A stretch of DNA of 64,000 nucleotides from Ligula intestinalis (Eukaryota; Platyhelminthes; Cestoda; Diphyllobothriidea; Diphyllobothriidae): contig JAYGXS010000004.1 in assembly GCA_036362985.1 (NCBI GenBank), positions 45,695,365 through 45,759,364 of the forward strand, in the 5' to 3' direction. The position numbers and the translations under genes are program-made. Positions within the stretch are counted from its first letter, which is position 1. Every line of letters starts with the position of its first letter. A model generated the notes under the pieces. It saw only the letters and a program-made list of their open reading frames with translations, had not been told where the DNA came from and made no database searches. This document shows, piece after piece, positions 24,879-35,444 of this stretch.

Positions 24879-25059
24879 CTTTAAACGGAAGCACAAAGAA
24901 CAGGGTTGTCGGAAAAAATGAAATATTTTCGATAAGAGTATTCTAGACTTAAACGAGACACTTGGATGTAAACTGTCATTGTCCAGTATGCTCACAATAA
25001 TTAAACCCTGAAGCCCAGAACAAAAGAGTGTTGAGCGGTTAATTAGCAAACAGTCTGCT

Positions 25060-26690
25060 TGACTGTCATCCCATATTCAAGGCGACATAAAGGTCCTATA
25101 GATGGAAGATAAACGAGGATTCACAAAGACGAGGATTCACATTAACATGCCTGAAGTTTGATTAATGAAATACTATTTGCCATCGCGAGTCCGGTTTGCT
25201 TAAGCCTGGTTGACTGGAATACAACAGGACATAGTCGTGAGGACTTTCTGCATTATCAAGATCAGCTGGTTTGGGACCGCATCACTAATCACAAAAAATT
25301 TTAGGCTTTTGAATGAAGAATGGCACTAAAAAGGATGAACGAGAGGCTACAGACTGTGTGGCTAGCAGTGTGGACGTTTAAGCATGAGCCAAAGAGCGAA
25401 AGTCTGGTCTACATAAATTCAGCTGGTTCAAAAGTTTTTTCACCAGATCAAGGTGCGGCATTTCGAATGGGTAAACGTTACATGCGTAGGACGACTGTGG
25501 AGAAAAATGCAAGGTTATAACCGAATGACATTTCAACCCGTAGGAGAGACGGAGTCCTTTGATATCAAATACTTCGGCTTGTAGACGACTTACAAGTACG
25601 CATGTTCTTCGTATCTGGCAGTCACGCAGCATGGAACAAGGTACGATTAACGCCTCGGTCAGCCAATCGGGGATGTCCAAAAAAGAGTTAAGCGGTGAAC
25701 GCTAAAGACTTCAGTGGCCGTCACCGGCACACTTATTCGCATACCCCTAGGCCTTGATCGCGGACTCTCAGGGCTTCTCGGCCACGCATCATTGACTGAG
25801 TGAATACGCTTGGGTATTTAGTACAGAAAGCTTGTCCTCCTCCCCCCCCCCCCCTACTGACGTCTTCCTTCTTCTAGTCCTAAACGGGACCTAGTTTCCA
25901 GTTGTGATGGTTAGGGCATATCTGATACTTGGGTAGTCACCGGCTATCCTTGCAGACTACCGCAAGGTGACTTCCTACAGTCCGAAATTGCCAGTCAGTA
26001 GGCAGGCATTGAGTACTTTTGTACATTAGAATTTTTCCCTTGCGATTTGATCCCCGAAAGCAATAACTTAGGAACCTGTTGAGGCAAAAAGGTCTATAGG
26101 ATAGAGTCTGTTCGTTGGTCTACATGTTGATTAAATCACACGACCCTATAAGAGCCGTTGCGAGTGCAAATAAAATAAAGAACGACTAAAAAGTGCTCGG
26201 GTGTGATGAAGAATGGACTTGGAGACTTTCAAGTGGAACTAACTTAAACCTTCCAAGGGACGCACAAAACTCTGTCCAAGATTCTGAGGATGATAATTTG
26301 AGAAACCGACATGAAGGCAAATTTGCCGCATACCTCGACTTAACTATCTCATAATTATGGGTAACCTCACTAAAATACCTCAGCACGCCATAGTAACCTA
26401 TGTATTTTAAGTTAAATATTGCACTTTTTAATACGACAATACCTATCACCCTTAAACATACTGAACTATATACTGAACCACAAAGAAGGGTTCGGCAAAA
26501 TCGCCACAGAAAAGTGGTCACAATTTTTCTGAAAATGCGTACTATCTAAACTGGTAACCATCTTTTATCTTCGTCGTTCGCGCCCACCCCGACTCTACTA
26601 TTTTCCTTACCGTCTCGACCTCTATTGCATCGATGGATCGCAAGGTAAACTGGTTTTTTACTCCCAATTCGGCTTCTAATTCATCGTTAG
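25060..26690. other. FAM13 intron stretch with a poly-C run
   Basis: A poly-C run of about 14 bases lies at 25841-25854. Open minus-strand frames at 25378-25680 were considered as FAM13 exons and not accepted. Otherwise nothing was recognised. Confidence 0.3.
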
Positions 26691-26699
26691 GGAGGTTTG

Positions 26700-26945
26700 A
26701 CGGATTTGCTTAATTCAACTGGCCCAACTGTGAAAAATTCGTGGCCTCTGTGGGAGTCTAACCCATACAGCAGGGAAAGCTTTTCCGCAGCCAACGCTCT
26801 ATCATTGAGCTACGAGGCTCACCGTGTGCTGTGAATTTAACCACAAAAGGCAAAAGCCTTCCCTGCTGCGTGGATTCGACCCCCACCAAAGCCGCGAATT
26901 TTTCACAATTGGGTCAATTGAATTATATTTCATCTTGAGCAGTTT
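26700..26945. repeat. Inverted pair of tRNA-derived SINE copies
   Basis: On the minus strand, 26740-26822 reads GCCTCGTAGCTCAATGATAG, AGCG, ... GGGTTAGACTCCC ... AGAGGC: an A-box-like and a B-box-like segment with a five-pair acceptor stem, i.e. tRNA-like. The anticodon stem is not canonical, so it is not a working tRNA. On the plus strand, 26850-26925 repeats the 3' part (CCTTCCCTGCTGCGTGGATT, CACAATTGGGTCAATTGAAT) in opposite orientation. The two arms form a foldback. Confidence 0.55.
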
Positions 26946-27295
26946 TCTTGCCTGTCAGTTCTTAGGTTCGAAACAAGCGCTCGCATCCTGGCAGAATGGT
27001 AACTTGAGTAAGACTGTAGGTTGTTCAGGGGTTCTAAGAGTGCACGCGCTTTCAAGTCGAGGCAGTGGTATTTGCGACTACAAAAAGTTGTCTCTTAGGC
27101 TGTTAAACTAGATTTTGGACGATAATTAAGTAATAATATGTGGTTAATTCTGCCCAGAGTCCTACAATAAAGGACTGCAATAAGATTTTTTTAAAGTAAC
27201 TGTATGGGGATGCGACAGTGGGCTTTAGTTGCCCTTAACGAAGGCTTGACCTCAAGAAAGTATAAATCTGGAAGATCAACAGAATGACAGCTCAC

Positions 27296-27872
27296 CCATG
27301 GCGTGTATGAAAATTCTGCGGGATCGACCGTAATTTGAGCTGCCACAAGGTCAGATTCGGTTGGCTTCTGACTAGTCAGATAACCGCTGGAGTCGGCATG
27401 CATCGGTTGTTTTTGTTGTTTAGTGAAGGCCGGTGTCGAGGCCTGATATGCTGCTGGTGAGGGGGGTGCAAGTCGGTCCTGTGGCAGACCTCTACAAAAA
27501 CCAGCACCTTCTGTGGTGTGACGACGACGGCGGCAGCCAGCCACCAGGGAAGGCATGGAGAAGGCGGCCAAATGTGGACGACTGTCCTCATTGTCGGCTC
27601 CATTTTTCCTAGTGTAGCCTTGGTAAGAGAAGTCCTCGGCGCGATTAGCCTGGGTGCTGAACGCCAATGGTGAAGCGGGAGATGTTGACTCTGGAGGTTC
27701 TGGGGAGAGGTCCAGGTTGAAGGATCGGACAGACACTGCAGCGGATCCCGCGGTATCGCCAGCTGCCACATCATCGGTAGCATCTACAGAAGTCGTGCTG
27801 GTCTTCAAAATATTTGGTATCGAAATGGATGCCATGATGCCGACCAGTTCGCGGGCAAGAAAACCGTGTGAA
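27296..27872 (-). CDS. FAM13: FAM13-like gene, middle Ser/Thr-rich exon
   Basis: The acceptor TTCATAG is followed by a single T that completes the AG left by the preceding exon (Ser). The start SSHGFLARELVGIM aligns with the S-A-T-G-E-L-L-E-R-T-I block of FAM13. The rest is low-complexity and Ser/Pro/Ala/Gln-rich. It ends FSYTPW with donor TGG|GTGAGC at phase 0. Length is 577 nt = 1 + 192 codons. Confidence 0.8.
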
Positions 27873-28929
27873 CTATGAAGGGATAGTTGAACAGGGAGAA
27901 TGAATATTTTCCAGACACGAGAACTACGTAATGCTTAAGTATTTTTTCGACACAGAGAGCAGATCCAGTGAATAACGACTACCCTTAAACGGCAGGAGAG
28001 GCTGGGGCATCTATTTTTGTCCATACAGCTTCCGAGGTTGTCAGCATGGCCTTGCTGTCTATCGTTAATATTTTGGCAGAAAATAGCACTCAAAGGAACA
28101 GTAGGCTGAGCAACAGGCAAAATTTTTTTTCGCAATAAATTGTCGTAATATCACCTCTTTTTAATTTGTTTTCAAGTGCTTAAATTCGGAGTAAGTTTGA
28201 AACACGTAAGCTTTTAATGATTTTGTGGTCGGTTTCTCAATGTGTGCTGTAAAAGTCGGAATGGTGCTCGTCTCTAATTCGGCAATCTTGACTAACAGAG
28301 CCAGCACATTTTGAATTCACATGTAAGGCCGGGCGAATGTGAAGGAGTAGAAGAGCCCACGGAGATTTATCAAAAACTAACACACTCATTTTGTAGCTAA
28401 GGGGAAAAACGAAAGCTTGATTTGAACAGCCCTCTACAAAACGACGCAAGCAAACATTTTCCCACACTTAGTATAGCCGTATTTGACATGAAAAAAGGAA
28501 AAAATAAATCAAGTAATGAAGGAAAGACTACTTTCGTGGTTTAAATTCTTATTTTAAGCTTGATAACGCCTTTGCCGCTCTACCAAAATGATTATTGCCT
28601 ACACCCGCTGACTACCGTCGCGCAAACTATGGGGTAGGTAGACAGTTCCCCTTAGCACTGCTCGCTAAACGAATTCAGCGACGTGAGATGGCAGGCGGGC
28701 GGGTTGCGATAGCATTATACCGAGTCTAGATGTTTGTTCATGTCTTGAATGATAGTAGACAATGTGGATACGACGCAGGGGGTCTGGTTTTCTTGTTACT
28801 GTCATCCGCTACAACTGGGGGCCATTTGCGTGACATCAATTTTCTCATATTATTAGACAAAATGACTACTTCTTGCGATAACAAATGAATAGAGCACCGG
28901 AACGGTTTGTTGATTTGCATTGCAGTGCA

Positions 28930-29440
28930 AACGAATTGGCTAAATGTGTTAGACAAAAATGTGACATATATATCAGAGTTTGTTAAAATAACATCCTTAA
29001 GGAGGAGACTGGTCGAGCACCAGAGCAGTTTCCTGATTATTCTGAGCGGCACCAGCGGGTTGTATTTGTGCGCCGGCCCAAAGTTACCACGCACAGCAGG
29101 ATTGTTAAAATCAAAGTCCGAATAAATGCTAGTAAGCAGTCACGTGTAGTGTACCTCATCCCATGCCTAAACTGTCTTCGAAAATACACAGGCCAAACTG
29201 AACGCGTGTTGGAGTCATACACATGTAAACAAAGGCTGGATGAGGACGAATTATCGGAAGTTGCTGCTCACACCTCCAAAACAGGTCATGAGTTCAAATT
29301 CGCAGGCGTCATCATAATCGCCCATGCCGGAAACAAAAAGAGCCCAGTATCGATTGAAACCGGTCCAGAGATAGACTCACATAATCGATGTAGCGATTTG
29401 GCGCCGGTGTACAGAACCCTGCGCAGTCCCCTACAAAACT
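28930..29440 (+). mobile_element. Penelope-like endonuclease fragment
   Basis: The open stretch has RVVYLIPCLNCLRKYTGQTE (GIY-YIG core, here Y...KYTGQT), SEVAAHTSKTGHEFKFAGV with the conserved His, and AHAGNKKS. In place of the L-L-E-A-W box it has SIETGPEIDSHNRC, then DLAPVYRTLRSPL. It is continuous from 29068 to 29568. The linker upstream (28935-29060) is shared with 17840-17990. No RT is present. Confidence 0.75.
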
Positions 29441-29837
29441 TTTGCATGAGTTCGAAAGCTCCCACTAACAAAAAACTGTTCCAGTGCTTAACTAGTCTTT
29501 TCCTTTACTCATGCAAACACCTGGGCCGCGAACCTTGGCATTCATTCGTGACATTTGTTTTTCGATGATAAAATAACTTATGAGCCCTCCCGTAGGAGTT
29601 TCTACTAGGTTCATTGATGTGATTGGTGCAAACCGCTACGATATTGACATAGAACGGTCCACCAAATAAATTGGTGAACCTAAAGCGAAGGGCTCACATA
29701 ACTATGAGGTTTCTGATCCACAGAGAGCTAACAGTCAGAAAACCACCTTGGTTCTAGGCTCCCAAGTTCACATTTTTCAGGATGAGTTGGTTTTCCGAAC
29801 AGTAGCGGTCTTACTGACCTACGTCAATAAACGCAAC

Positions 29838-30110
29838 GAGCCCGTGGCGCAGTGGTTAGAGCGTTGAACTTCTAGTTTGCAAGGTCGCGAATTCAAGCAT
29901 CGGGTGGTGCACTACTTGGAGTTGGGTATGACACAGATTCAAGTGTTATCGCAGCCGAGCTCGTAGCTCAGTGGTTAGGGCATTTGACTCTGATCAAAAT
30001 GGTCGCGAGCTTCAGACTCGGGTGGGACACCACTTGGGTCTGGGTGTGACTGGCTGACGACGGCTAATGAGCCAGAAACGGCCATTCCATTCACTCTTGT
30101 CCTTGTCGAT
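29838..30110 (+). mobile_element. Two tandem tRNA-derived SINE heads with shared tail
   Basis: Unit 1 (29838-29912) has GTGGCGCAGTGGTTAGAGCG (A box) and GTCGCGAATTCAAGCATCGG (B box). Unit 2 (29956-30035) has TCGTAGCTCAGTGGTTAGGG and GTCGCGAGCTTCAGACTCGG. Both have the internal Pol III promoter layout of a tRNA. A tail GACGGCTAATGAGCCAGAAA..CGGCCATTCC follows, also found at 22.45 kb and 59.43 kb. Not functional tRNAs, since acceptor and anticodon stems are poor. Confidence 0.65.
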
Positions 30111-30271
30111 GTCATTCAGTTAGTAAACTGTAAGACTGTTTGAAAAAGAATTAATCAGCCGATAATACCAGTAGCCAGTGGCTTTAACAGCATGTTCCTC
30201 GTCTCCGAAGATTTAACTTTTAAGCTGTTTGATTCAGAAGCAATAAACACGCAAAACGAAAGAATCTCTAC

Positions 30272-30867
30272 CTCACTGACTCAGAATCCGAAGCATTAGG
30301 CAAACTATCACTGCGTATGCAGAGAGAATCCTTGCTTCCAGGCGTGGCCTTGGCAGAGTAAAAGGTCTTGGTGGGAGTTGGGACAGTGGGTGGGGGATGA
30401 GTCGGGCGAGGCGATGGGGTGCGATCACCGGCCAGGAGCCTCTTTCGGTCAGTTGGTCGCGACAGCGTTGGGTCAAGCAGACTGCCGACTGACTGGGTGT
30501 GTTGGCTGGAAATGTCCCCGTAGGGTGGGAGGGGCGGTGGGGAGCCAGTGGCACTTTGGGCTGCAGACTTGTTGGACAATTCTTCACTGGATAAGCGAAC
30601 ATTTGGTAAGCACATAAAGTTATGGGGATGTTTGTGATACCGACGGCCATCGCAAAGTTCCTGCTGAGAGCCCTCGGGCGGTTCAGGCTTAGATTTCGAG
30701 CGGAAGTATTCCAGGCTTGAAGTAAGCTGAACTGAAGGCAAAGTAGGTTCTGCCTTTAAGTCGCGCCAGTGTACCGGACGCCTTGATGTGTGGGTGAGGA
30801 AAATGTCGTTGTAGAAAACGATAAGGTGAGTCATCGCTACGTTGGATAGACTTTGTTCCCGAAGTCC
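30272..30867 (-). CDS. FAM13: FAM13-like gene, post-GAP and proline-rich exon
   Basis: The acceptor is TTCCTTACAG|GGA. It opens GLREQSLSNVAMTHLIVFYN, equivalent to the conserved L-R-C-E-N-L-A-R-L-I segment right after the GAP domain in FAM13. It then becomes Ser/Pro-rich (GSPPPLPPYG, TPSPRPTHPPPTVPTPTK), which suggests disorder and SH3-type ligand potential. It ends SDSES with donor GTGAG|GTAGAG. Length is 596 nt, leaving two bases (phase 2), which fits the next exon. No stop interrupts the 198 codons. Confidence 0.85.
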
Positions 30868-30869
30868 CT

Positions 30870-32040
30870 GTAAGGAAAATTTAAAAATACTTGGAGCGCT
30901 TGGTGGAAGCTATTGCGAATATACTTTGCCAACTAGCCTCTGGCAAGCAACTTTTAAATCTTAATCAGGTGAGTGTGGAGAGTATTCTACGGAAGAATTA
31001 TAGAAAACAAATAAATGAACTTATTACTTGCTTTCAACTGGAATAAGATACTCACGCGTAGTGGGTATAAAATCTGTAAGATATCTACAGAACCGGACTA
31101 CAGTTAAGATACTACGAAGAAATAGGAGCGGTGGATGACTTCAGCTTAAATAGCCACAACGCTTTTTTTTGAATTTTCAGATCTTTTTAGCAGCACTATC
31201 CGTCTGACCTTGGAGCAGTAGGTGGCCTCTAAAAACCTCGAATCGAACATATAGTTCGGTATAATCTGCCTATATCTGTTGATTTTTAACTCCGTACAGA
31301 GACTGCATGCTCGCAGGACAACCCGAGTGTCTTAAACAAATCACCGGGTGAAGAGAAGAAAGATGGTATACTCATATTTCCATCCCTTATTCTTATTGCA
31401 AATACTGGATGTTCGTCTTCCTACTCAGGTATTAATACATTATGGGAAGCATGTCATCGTGTTTAACTAATGCTAGAGTAAGCTGTGTCCCTATTAAACG
31501 GAAGATCTGTCGATTAGGCACACTGGAAATTAAACACATTCCAACTAGACATATGTGTTACGAGGGTAGTTTCATTGTCCCAAGATATAAAATACCCATC
31601 AAAGACATACGACCTGTTCAAGGAGTCTAGGGACTTTAAGTGGATGTACCAGCCTATACTGGATTCCGGCTTCCTACAGGCACCTACAGGCCATATCATA
31701 ATATATCAATTACTGGTCTTAGTAACTGTGGTTACTAGAATTATCACTTTAGCATAGGCAGGTACTTATAGCGGCATTATCTTAGTCCTTGTAGACCAAC
31801 TCCTACTAGAAACGGAAACAGCCTGTAAGAGCGAGTTGAGAGGGCGGAAAACATGGCAAGCCCTTATGTTCTCAGGGCCTCAAACATGTATTTACTCGAA
31901 ATAACATAAACCCGGATCTCCCACTCCTTGTTGAGGACAAAGGAGGTATGAGCTCCAGCGTTGATTTTCAACTCAGCGTCACTTCGGACAAATCTTAGCG
32001 TCAAATAGTACCAGTACTACTAAGACTCGGCTAAATTGAT
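30870..32040. other. FAM13 intron without recognised features
   Basis: No repeats or exons were recognised. Overlapping open frames on both strands at 31442-31757 look like chance. Confidence 0.35.
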
Positions 32041-32042
32041 AG

Positions 32043-32191
32043 TCAGTAGTAGTAGTAGTAGTAGTAGTAGTAGCAGTCGTAGTAGTAGTAGNNNNNNNNN
32101 NNNNNNNNNNNNNNNNNNNNNNNNNNNNNNNNNNNNNNNNNNNNNNNNNNNNNNNNNNNNNNNNNNNNNNNNNNNNNNNNNNNNNNNNNNN

Positions 32192-32227
<36 letters not shown>

Positions 32228-32256
32228 CAGTAGTAGTACTACTACTACTACCTAAC
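32043..32256. repeat. (TAG)n microsatellite with 100-base gap
   Basis: TAG/AGT triplets run from 32043 to 32091, then 100 Ns (32092-32191), then TAG triplets that switch to TAC triplets at about 32238 (TAGTAGTACTACTACTAC), so the right end is self-complementary. The gap size is probably nominal. Confidence 0.9.
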
Positions 32257-32819
32257 AGTTTCGGCCTCCTTGAACCTGTTTTTACACCTACTAAGGGTGA
32301 GTGAGGGTAGATAGTACAGTAGTACCAGGGCAAAAGGTCACTGTCACTTAAAACTAAGGTAGGCGGTGTTTCGGCTTGCATTGGAGAAAGCAGCCTACGC
32401 AGGGCCCCGTTCAGTCTTCGAGACTCCGAGCGAAAGTAAAGAGTGCGGTTGGCGCTAACTACGGCCTCTATTACTATAAAGCTACCCCCGAGACTGTTAC
32501 CTTGTGTACCAAATTGTTGGTGCATTTGGTGGACTTCATCGAAATCGATGGTCGAACAAATACAATACATACATACCCACCCTCTTATAAAGCCGCCAGC
32601 TATTGGCTATTTAAAACCACACTCACCGCCAGTTGCTATGATCCTGTCCTGCCAGTTTACCATTGGTAAATGTGGAGAAGATGTGGTAAACGCAGGACTC
32701 ATTGGTTTACATGTTACTCACTTGGATTAAAAATGGTGGCTTGAAGGCCGTCCACTTTCCTTTTTAAATAAAGTTCAACGCGATTTCAGATAAAATGTTT
32801 TGCTATCTATGAATCCTAC

Positions 32820-32876
32820 CATTTCAAGTTGGTTAGGGTCTTGATGGACGAAAAGGGTTTGATTATGCAAGATATG
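32820..32876 (-). CDS. FAM13: FAM13-like RhoGAP, short exon ending the GAP domain
   Basis: These 19 codons, phase 0 to 0, read HILHNQTLFVHQDPNQLEM, matching the K-I-L-E-N-Y-N-T-L-F end of FAM13 RhoGAP. The acceptor is CTACAAG and the donor ATG|GTAGG. About 12 residues expected between the previous exon and this one are missing, so a microexon in 32877-33112 was probably overlooked, or the segment is lost. Confidence 0.7.
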
Positions 32877-33112
32877 CTTGTAGGTTTAAGGATGTATAGG
32901 AACTAATTCCCGAAGGCCAGTAAGACCCCGATGTGGTCTTCACATGCATATGCACCGCCGTAGTATTATTAGGGATCACTTAGATTCTTCGCAGTCTAAA
33001 ATTCGTAAGTAAGGTCTTCATAGTTCATATCCCACGGCAGAATACGTGGGCTAAAGTAGTGTGGTTTGAAATATTTTTATAAAAAATTCAAAAGAATAGA
33101 TAAAAAGCTCAC

Positions 33113-33325
33113 CTGTACACCTGCGCTGCATTTGAAGACACATGGGCCGAAAACAATGCCCATATTGGAGGCCGGCATCTTATTAACGGACTCGTGCGTA
33201 AGAAACTTTCGGAGAAAGTTGCAAAGATAATTCAACAAGATGTAGTTTTCTTCAAGCAGGGTGTCAAGTATCATCCCTAAGTGCTCCGTGCACCGAGATT
33301 TGTCGTCCTTGAAACGATCCATGAC
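33113..33325 (-). CDS. FAM13: FAM13-like RhoGAP, second recovered exon
   Basis: The acceptor is TTTTACTTTTAG|GTC and the donor GTACAG|GTGAGC; phase 0 on both sides, 71 codons. It encodes LGMILDTLLEENYILLNYLC, NFLRKFLTHESVNKM and NMGIVFGPCVFKC, the second half of RhoGAP. The block where RhoGAPs normally have F-G-P-N here reads F-G-P-C. That asparagine belongs to the GAP active site in p50RhoGAP, while the arginine finger in the preceding exon is kept. Reduced GAP activity is possible but is inference. Confidence 0.9.
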
Positions 33326-34549
33326 CTAAAAGTAAAATACTAGCCTGATGCCTGAATAAAACGAAGACAGGCAAGGATACTGACCACATAATTTTCACTT
33401 TAGAGGTATAAACTTGTCAAAAAACTGAGGTAGACGAGTTAAGACTTTCAAGTTAGCTCTAGAATTACAGTCGCATTAATTAATAATGCAGGTTCGACCA
33501 AAATTGGCAAGCCAAAAAGGACGTAACGATAACGTGTTAGCTTATTATATTTCAAATAATAAAATAACGGTAGTGCCTCTATTGTAACAAAGATATCCGA
33601 GGGGTTAAAAGATGCAGTACGCTTTTTCATATGCTAACGATTTGTGCGGTAAACAAGAGAGCTAGGGACTCGAAAAACTCTGAATTCTAAAGTTTTTAAT
33701 GTTCTGCTTATCTCAACTTGATTGTTTAATTCAGATGGTGTTGGGAGTACGAGTACACGTAACGTGTGGATCAGTAAAAGTAAATTCATTACGGGAGTCG
33801 GATAACTGACCCACCTAATATGTGCGAAGTCTTTAAAACTAAGCAGAAATAAGCTTAGAATGTCTGATTTTTAGGGTGATTATACCTAACGGAAAGTAAT
33901 AAAATATCAGCAAGTGTCCCGAATACGGACAGTAAAGAGTACAATCATAGAAACTATCCTAAGTCCTTTTAAGAAACTCAAAAGACGTCAGACTAGGCTG
34001 TCTTCTGTTTTAGATAGATAAAAATATTTTAGATGTCTAGTTTAGAAGACCCAGTTTATTGGTGAGAATCCGCGCCCAATTTCTCTAAAAAGGAAAAATA
34101 TTTATCCCGGTAGTTGGGACCTCGTGGACATAATTTTCGCAGAGCGAGACCAAATAAACAACGAAAAGTGGCTCTTGTTCGCCTAATACGAACAAGTGGG
34201 GAGAACAAACTAACAGGTTGCGGCGAAAGGAGTCGATCAGATAAGGACCAAATGTCCTAATGTTAACAAATGAACAACGGACGATAACAGTAATGACATT
34301 TACATACATAAGAAACGCATCGAAATGCCTGTATAGGATATGTTCTTCAACCACAGTCGATGTGCTATCCAATAAAACGTTAAGCTAAATGCTAAAATGT
34401 GTTTTATATTCGAAAATATTACTTAATAAGGACCGTAAGATTAATTATTAGCAGTATAATGCAAAGGCACTTCAGTCACGTCAGGGTACGGGCTCTTAAA
34501 AGGGCTTCCTACTGGACTCCATAAGAAGTGGCTACATGAGAAGTATGCG

Positions 34550-35045
34550 CATTTTCCGCTGATTTTCGAAACTCTAGTAAATTCAAATATATTTTATGGA
34601 AAACATGCGCAGAAATATTCTTTCTCACATATTGCGTACCAAATTAAGTCTTCCTCCAATCTCACACCTCAGAAAGGGGAGCTTTTTGGCCTACAAATTT
34701 TTTCAATTCCTGCATAATGTTGACTCGGACCTGCCGTGACACTTGTGTTCAAGGTTTACAAGCTGCATGCCGTATACATGTTGTGCAGGGAAAAAACACG
34801 TTCCTCTGCGCCATTAGGATGTTCTAAACTTTTTGTGACAGATAACCTTCCTTCGTGTATAAAAGTTGAAGGCGTAATTTACTACGAAATGAGTATGAGA
34901 AATAATATTTTGTGCATGTTTTCTACAAAAATGTTTGAATTTATAAGGACATCGAAACTCAATGGCCAAATGCATGCTACTGAAGTATTCATTTTTGGCT
35001 AGTGTTTTATGGCAGACAGCCGAGAGGAAGCTCAATCCTATCCAA
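34550..35045. repeat. Dispersed repeat family B, copy 3
   Basis: A reverse arm is at 34555-34640 (AATTCAAATATATTTTATGG) and a forward arm at 34860-35040 (GAATTTATAAGGACATCGAA, ATGCTACTGAAGTA, AGACAGCCGAGAGGAAGCTC). The forward arm ends about 25 bp from the splice donor of the first FAM13 exon. Confidence 0.5.
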
Positions 35046-35069
35046 TGTTTCAAATGGAAATGAACGTAC

Positions 35070-35438
35070 CTTAACTACATTCTTTGTAGGTAGCGCTGGG
35101 ATGAGGCCATCGGGAATTTCTCGCAGAAAAAGTTTGAAAACGCCGCAAATGGCATGAATGTCGTGTACATAGGAATTCGTTAGACTGAAGTCAGGCGAGA
35201 CATCGAAGAGGGCCTTTAAACTGCATATTTGCTTCGCACTTCCATTAACACGAAAGATTCCCTCAACGCACAGTCCGTACTTAAGTAAAAATTCGCAGAT
35301 GTTCGTTACTATTCGGGGAATGCTCATAGACGGCAAGTCAACCAGACAGCTTAAAGGCACACCGAAAGTGTGGGTGCCCTCAACGTCTTTCCGTTGCCTC
35401 ACGTGGGCACTGTTGAAATTCTGAACAACACGATGCAT
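35070..35438 (-). CDS. FAM13: FAM13-like RhoGAP, first recovered coding exon
   Basis: This exon encodes the first half of the RhoGAP domain: TFGVPLSCL, IVTNICEFLLKYGL, GIFRVNGSAKQ with the arginine finger, and VFKLFLREIPDGLI with the conserved lysine. It ends GTTAAG|GTACG at a phase 0 donor. The reading starts MHRVVQNFNSAH at 35438. A pyrimidine-rich acceptor ending TTGTTCAG lies six codons inside (exon from 35420), so the true start may sit in an upstream exon. The domain begins only about 25 residues in, as in short-N-terminus FAM13 forms. An AT-rich hairpin repeat abuts the 3' side. Confidence 0.88.
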
Positions 35439-35444
35439 TGGTGA

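Larger units (their letters stand above)
6614..35438 (-). other. FAM13: FAM13-type RhoGAP gene (gene span, at least nine exons)
   Basis: Nine exons on the minus strand were assembled by splice sites and similarity: 35070-35438, 33113-33325, 32820-32876, 30272-30867, 27296-27872, 18962-19372, 16658-17127, 9877-10004 and 6614-6942. Their phases agree at every junction and sum to 3150 nt including the stop (1049 residues), close to vertebrate FAM13A/B long forms. The order is the FAM13 order: N-terminal RhoGAP, Ser/Pro-rich middle, then the blocks [33 protein letters not shown] and EYSSYRSLKQRLFIIEKMI. The family acts in Rho GTPase signalling; in this animal the role is inferred only. About 12 residues of RhoGAP between the second and third exons, and the central LTxxQL...RFE coiled-coil block, were not located. 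A tenth exon at 24600-24878 fits the phase. Confidence 0.9.

Noticed and set aside
25378..25680. Minus-strand frame as the missing central FAM13 coiled-coil exon
   Set aside because: RLQAEVFDIKGLRLSYG looks loosely like the expected block and small-intron splice sites exist, but similarity is weak and several incompatible splicings are possible.
26740..26822. Functional tRNA gene
   Set aside because: Acceptor and B-box features exist, but the anticodon stem does not form and a second inverted copy lies beside it, which points to a SINE.
29838..30035. Two functional tRNA genes
   Set aside because: The A and B boxes are good, but acceptor stems do not close and a SINE tail follows.
32043..32570. 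Open minus-strand frame through the TAG microsatellite
   Set aside because: It runs across 100 Ns and a triplet repeat; the remaining part shows no FAM13 similarity or phase support.
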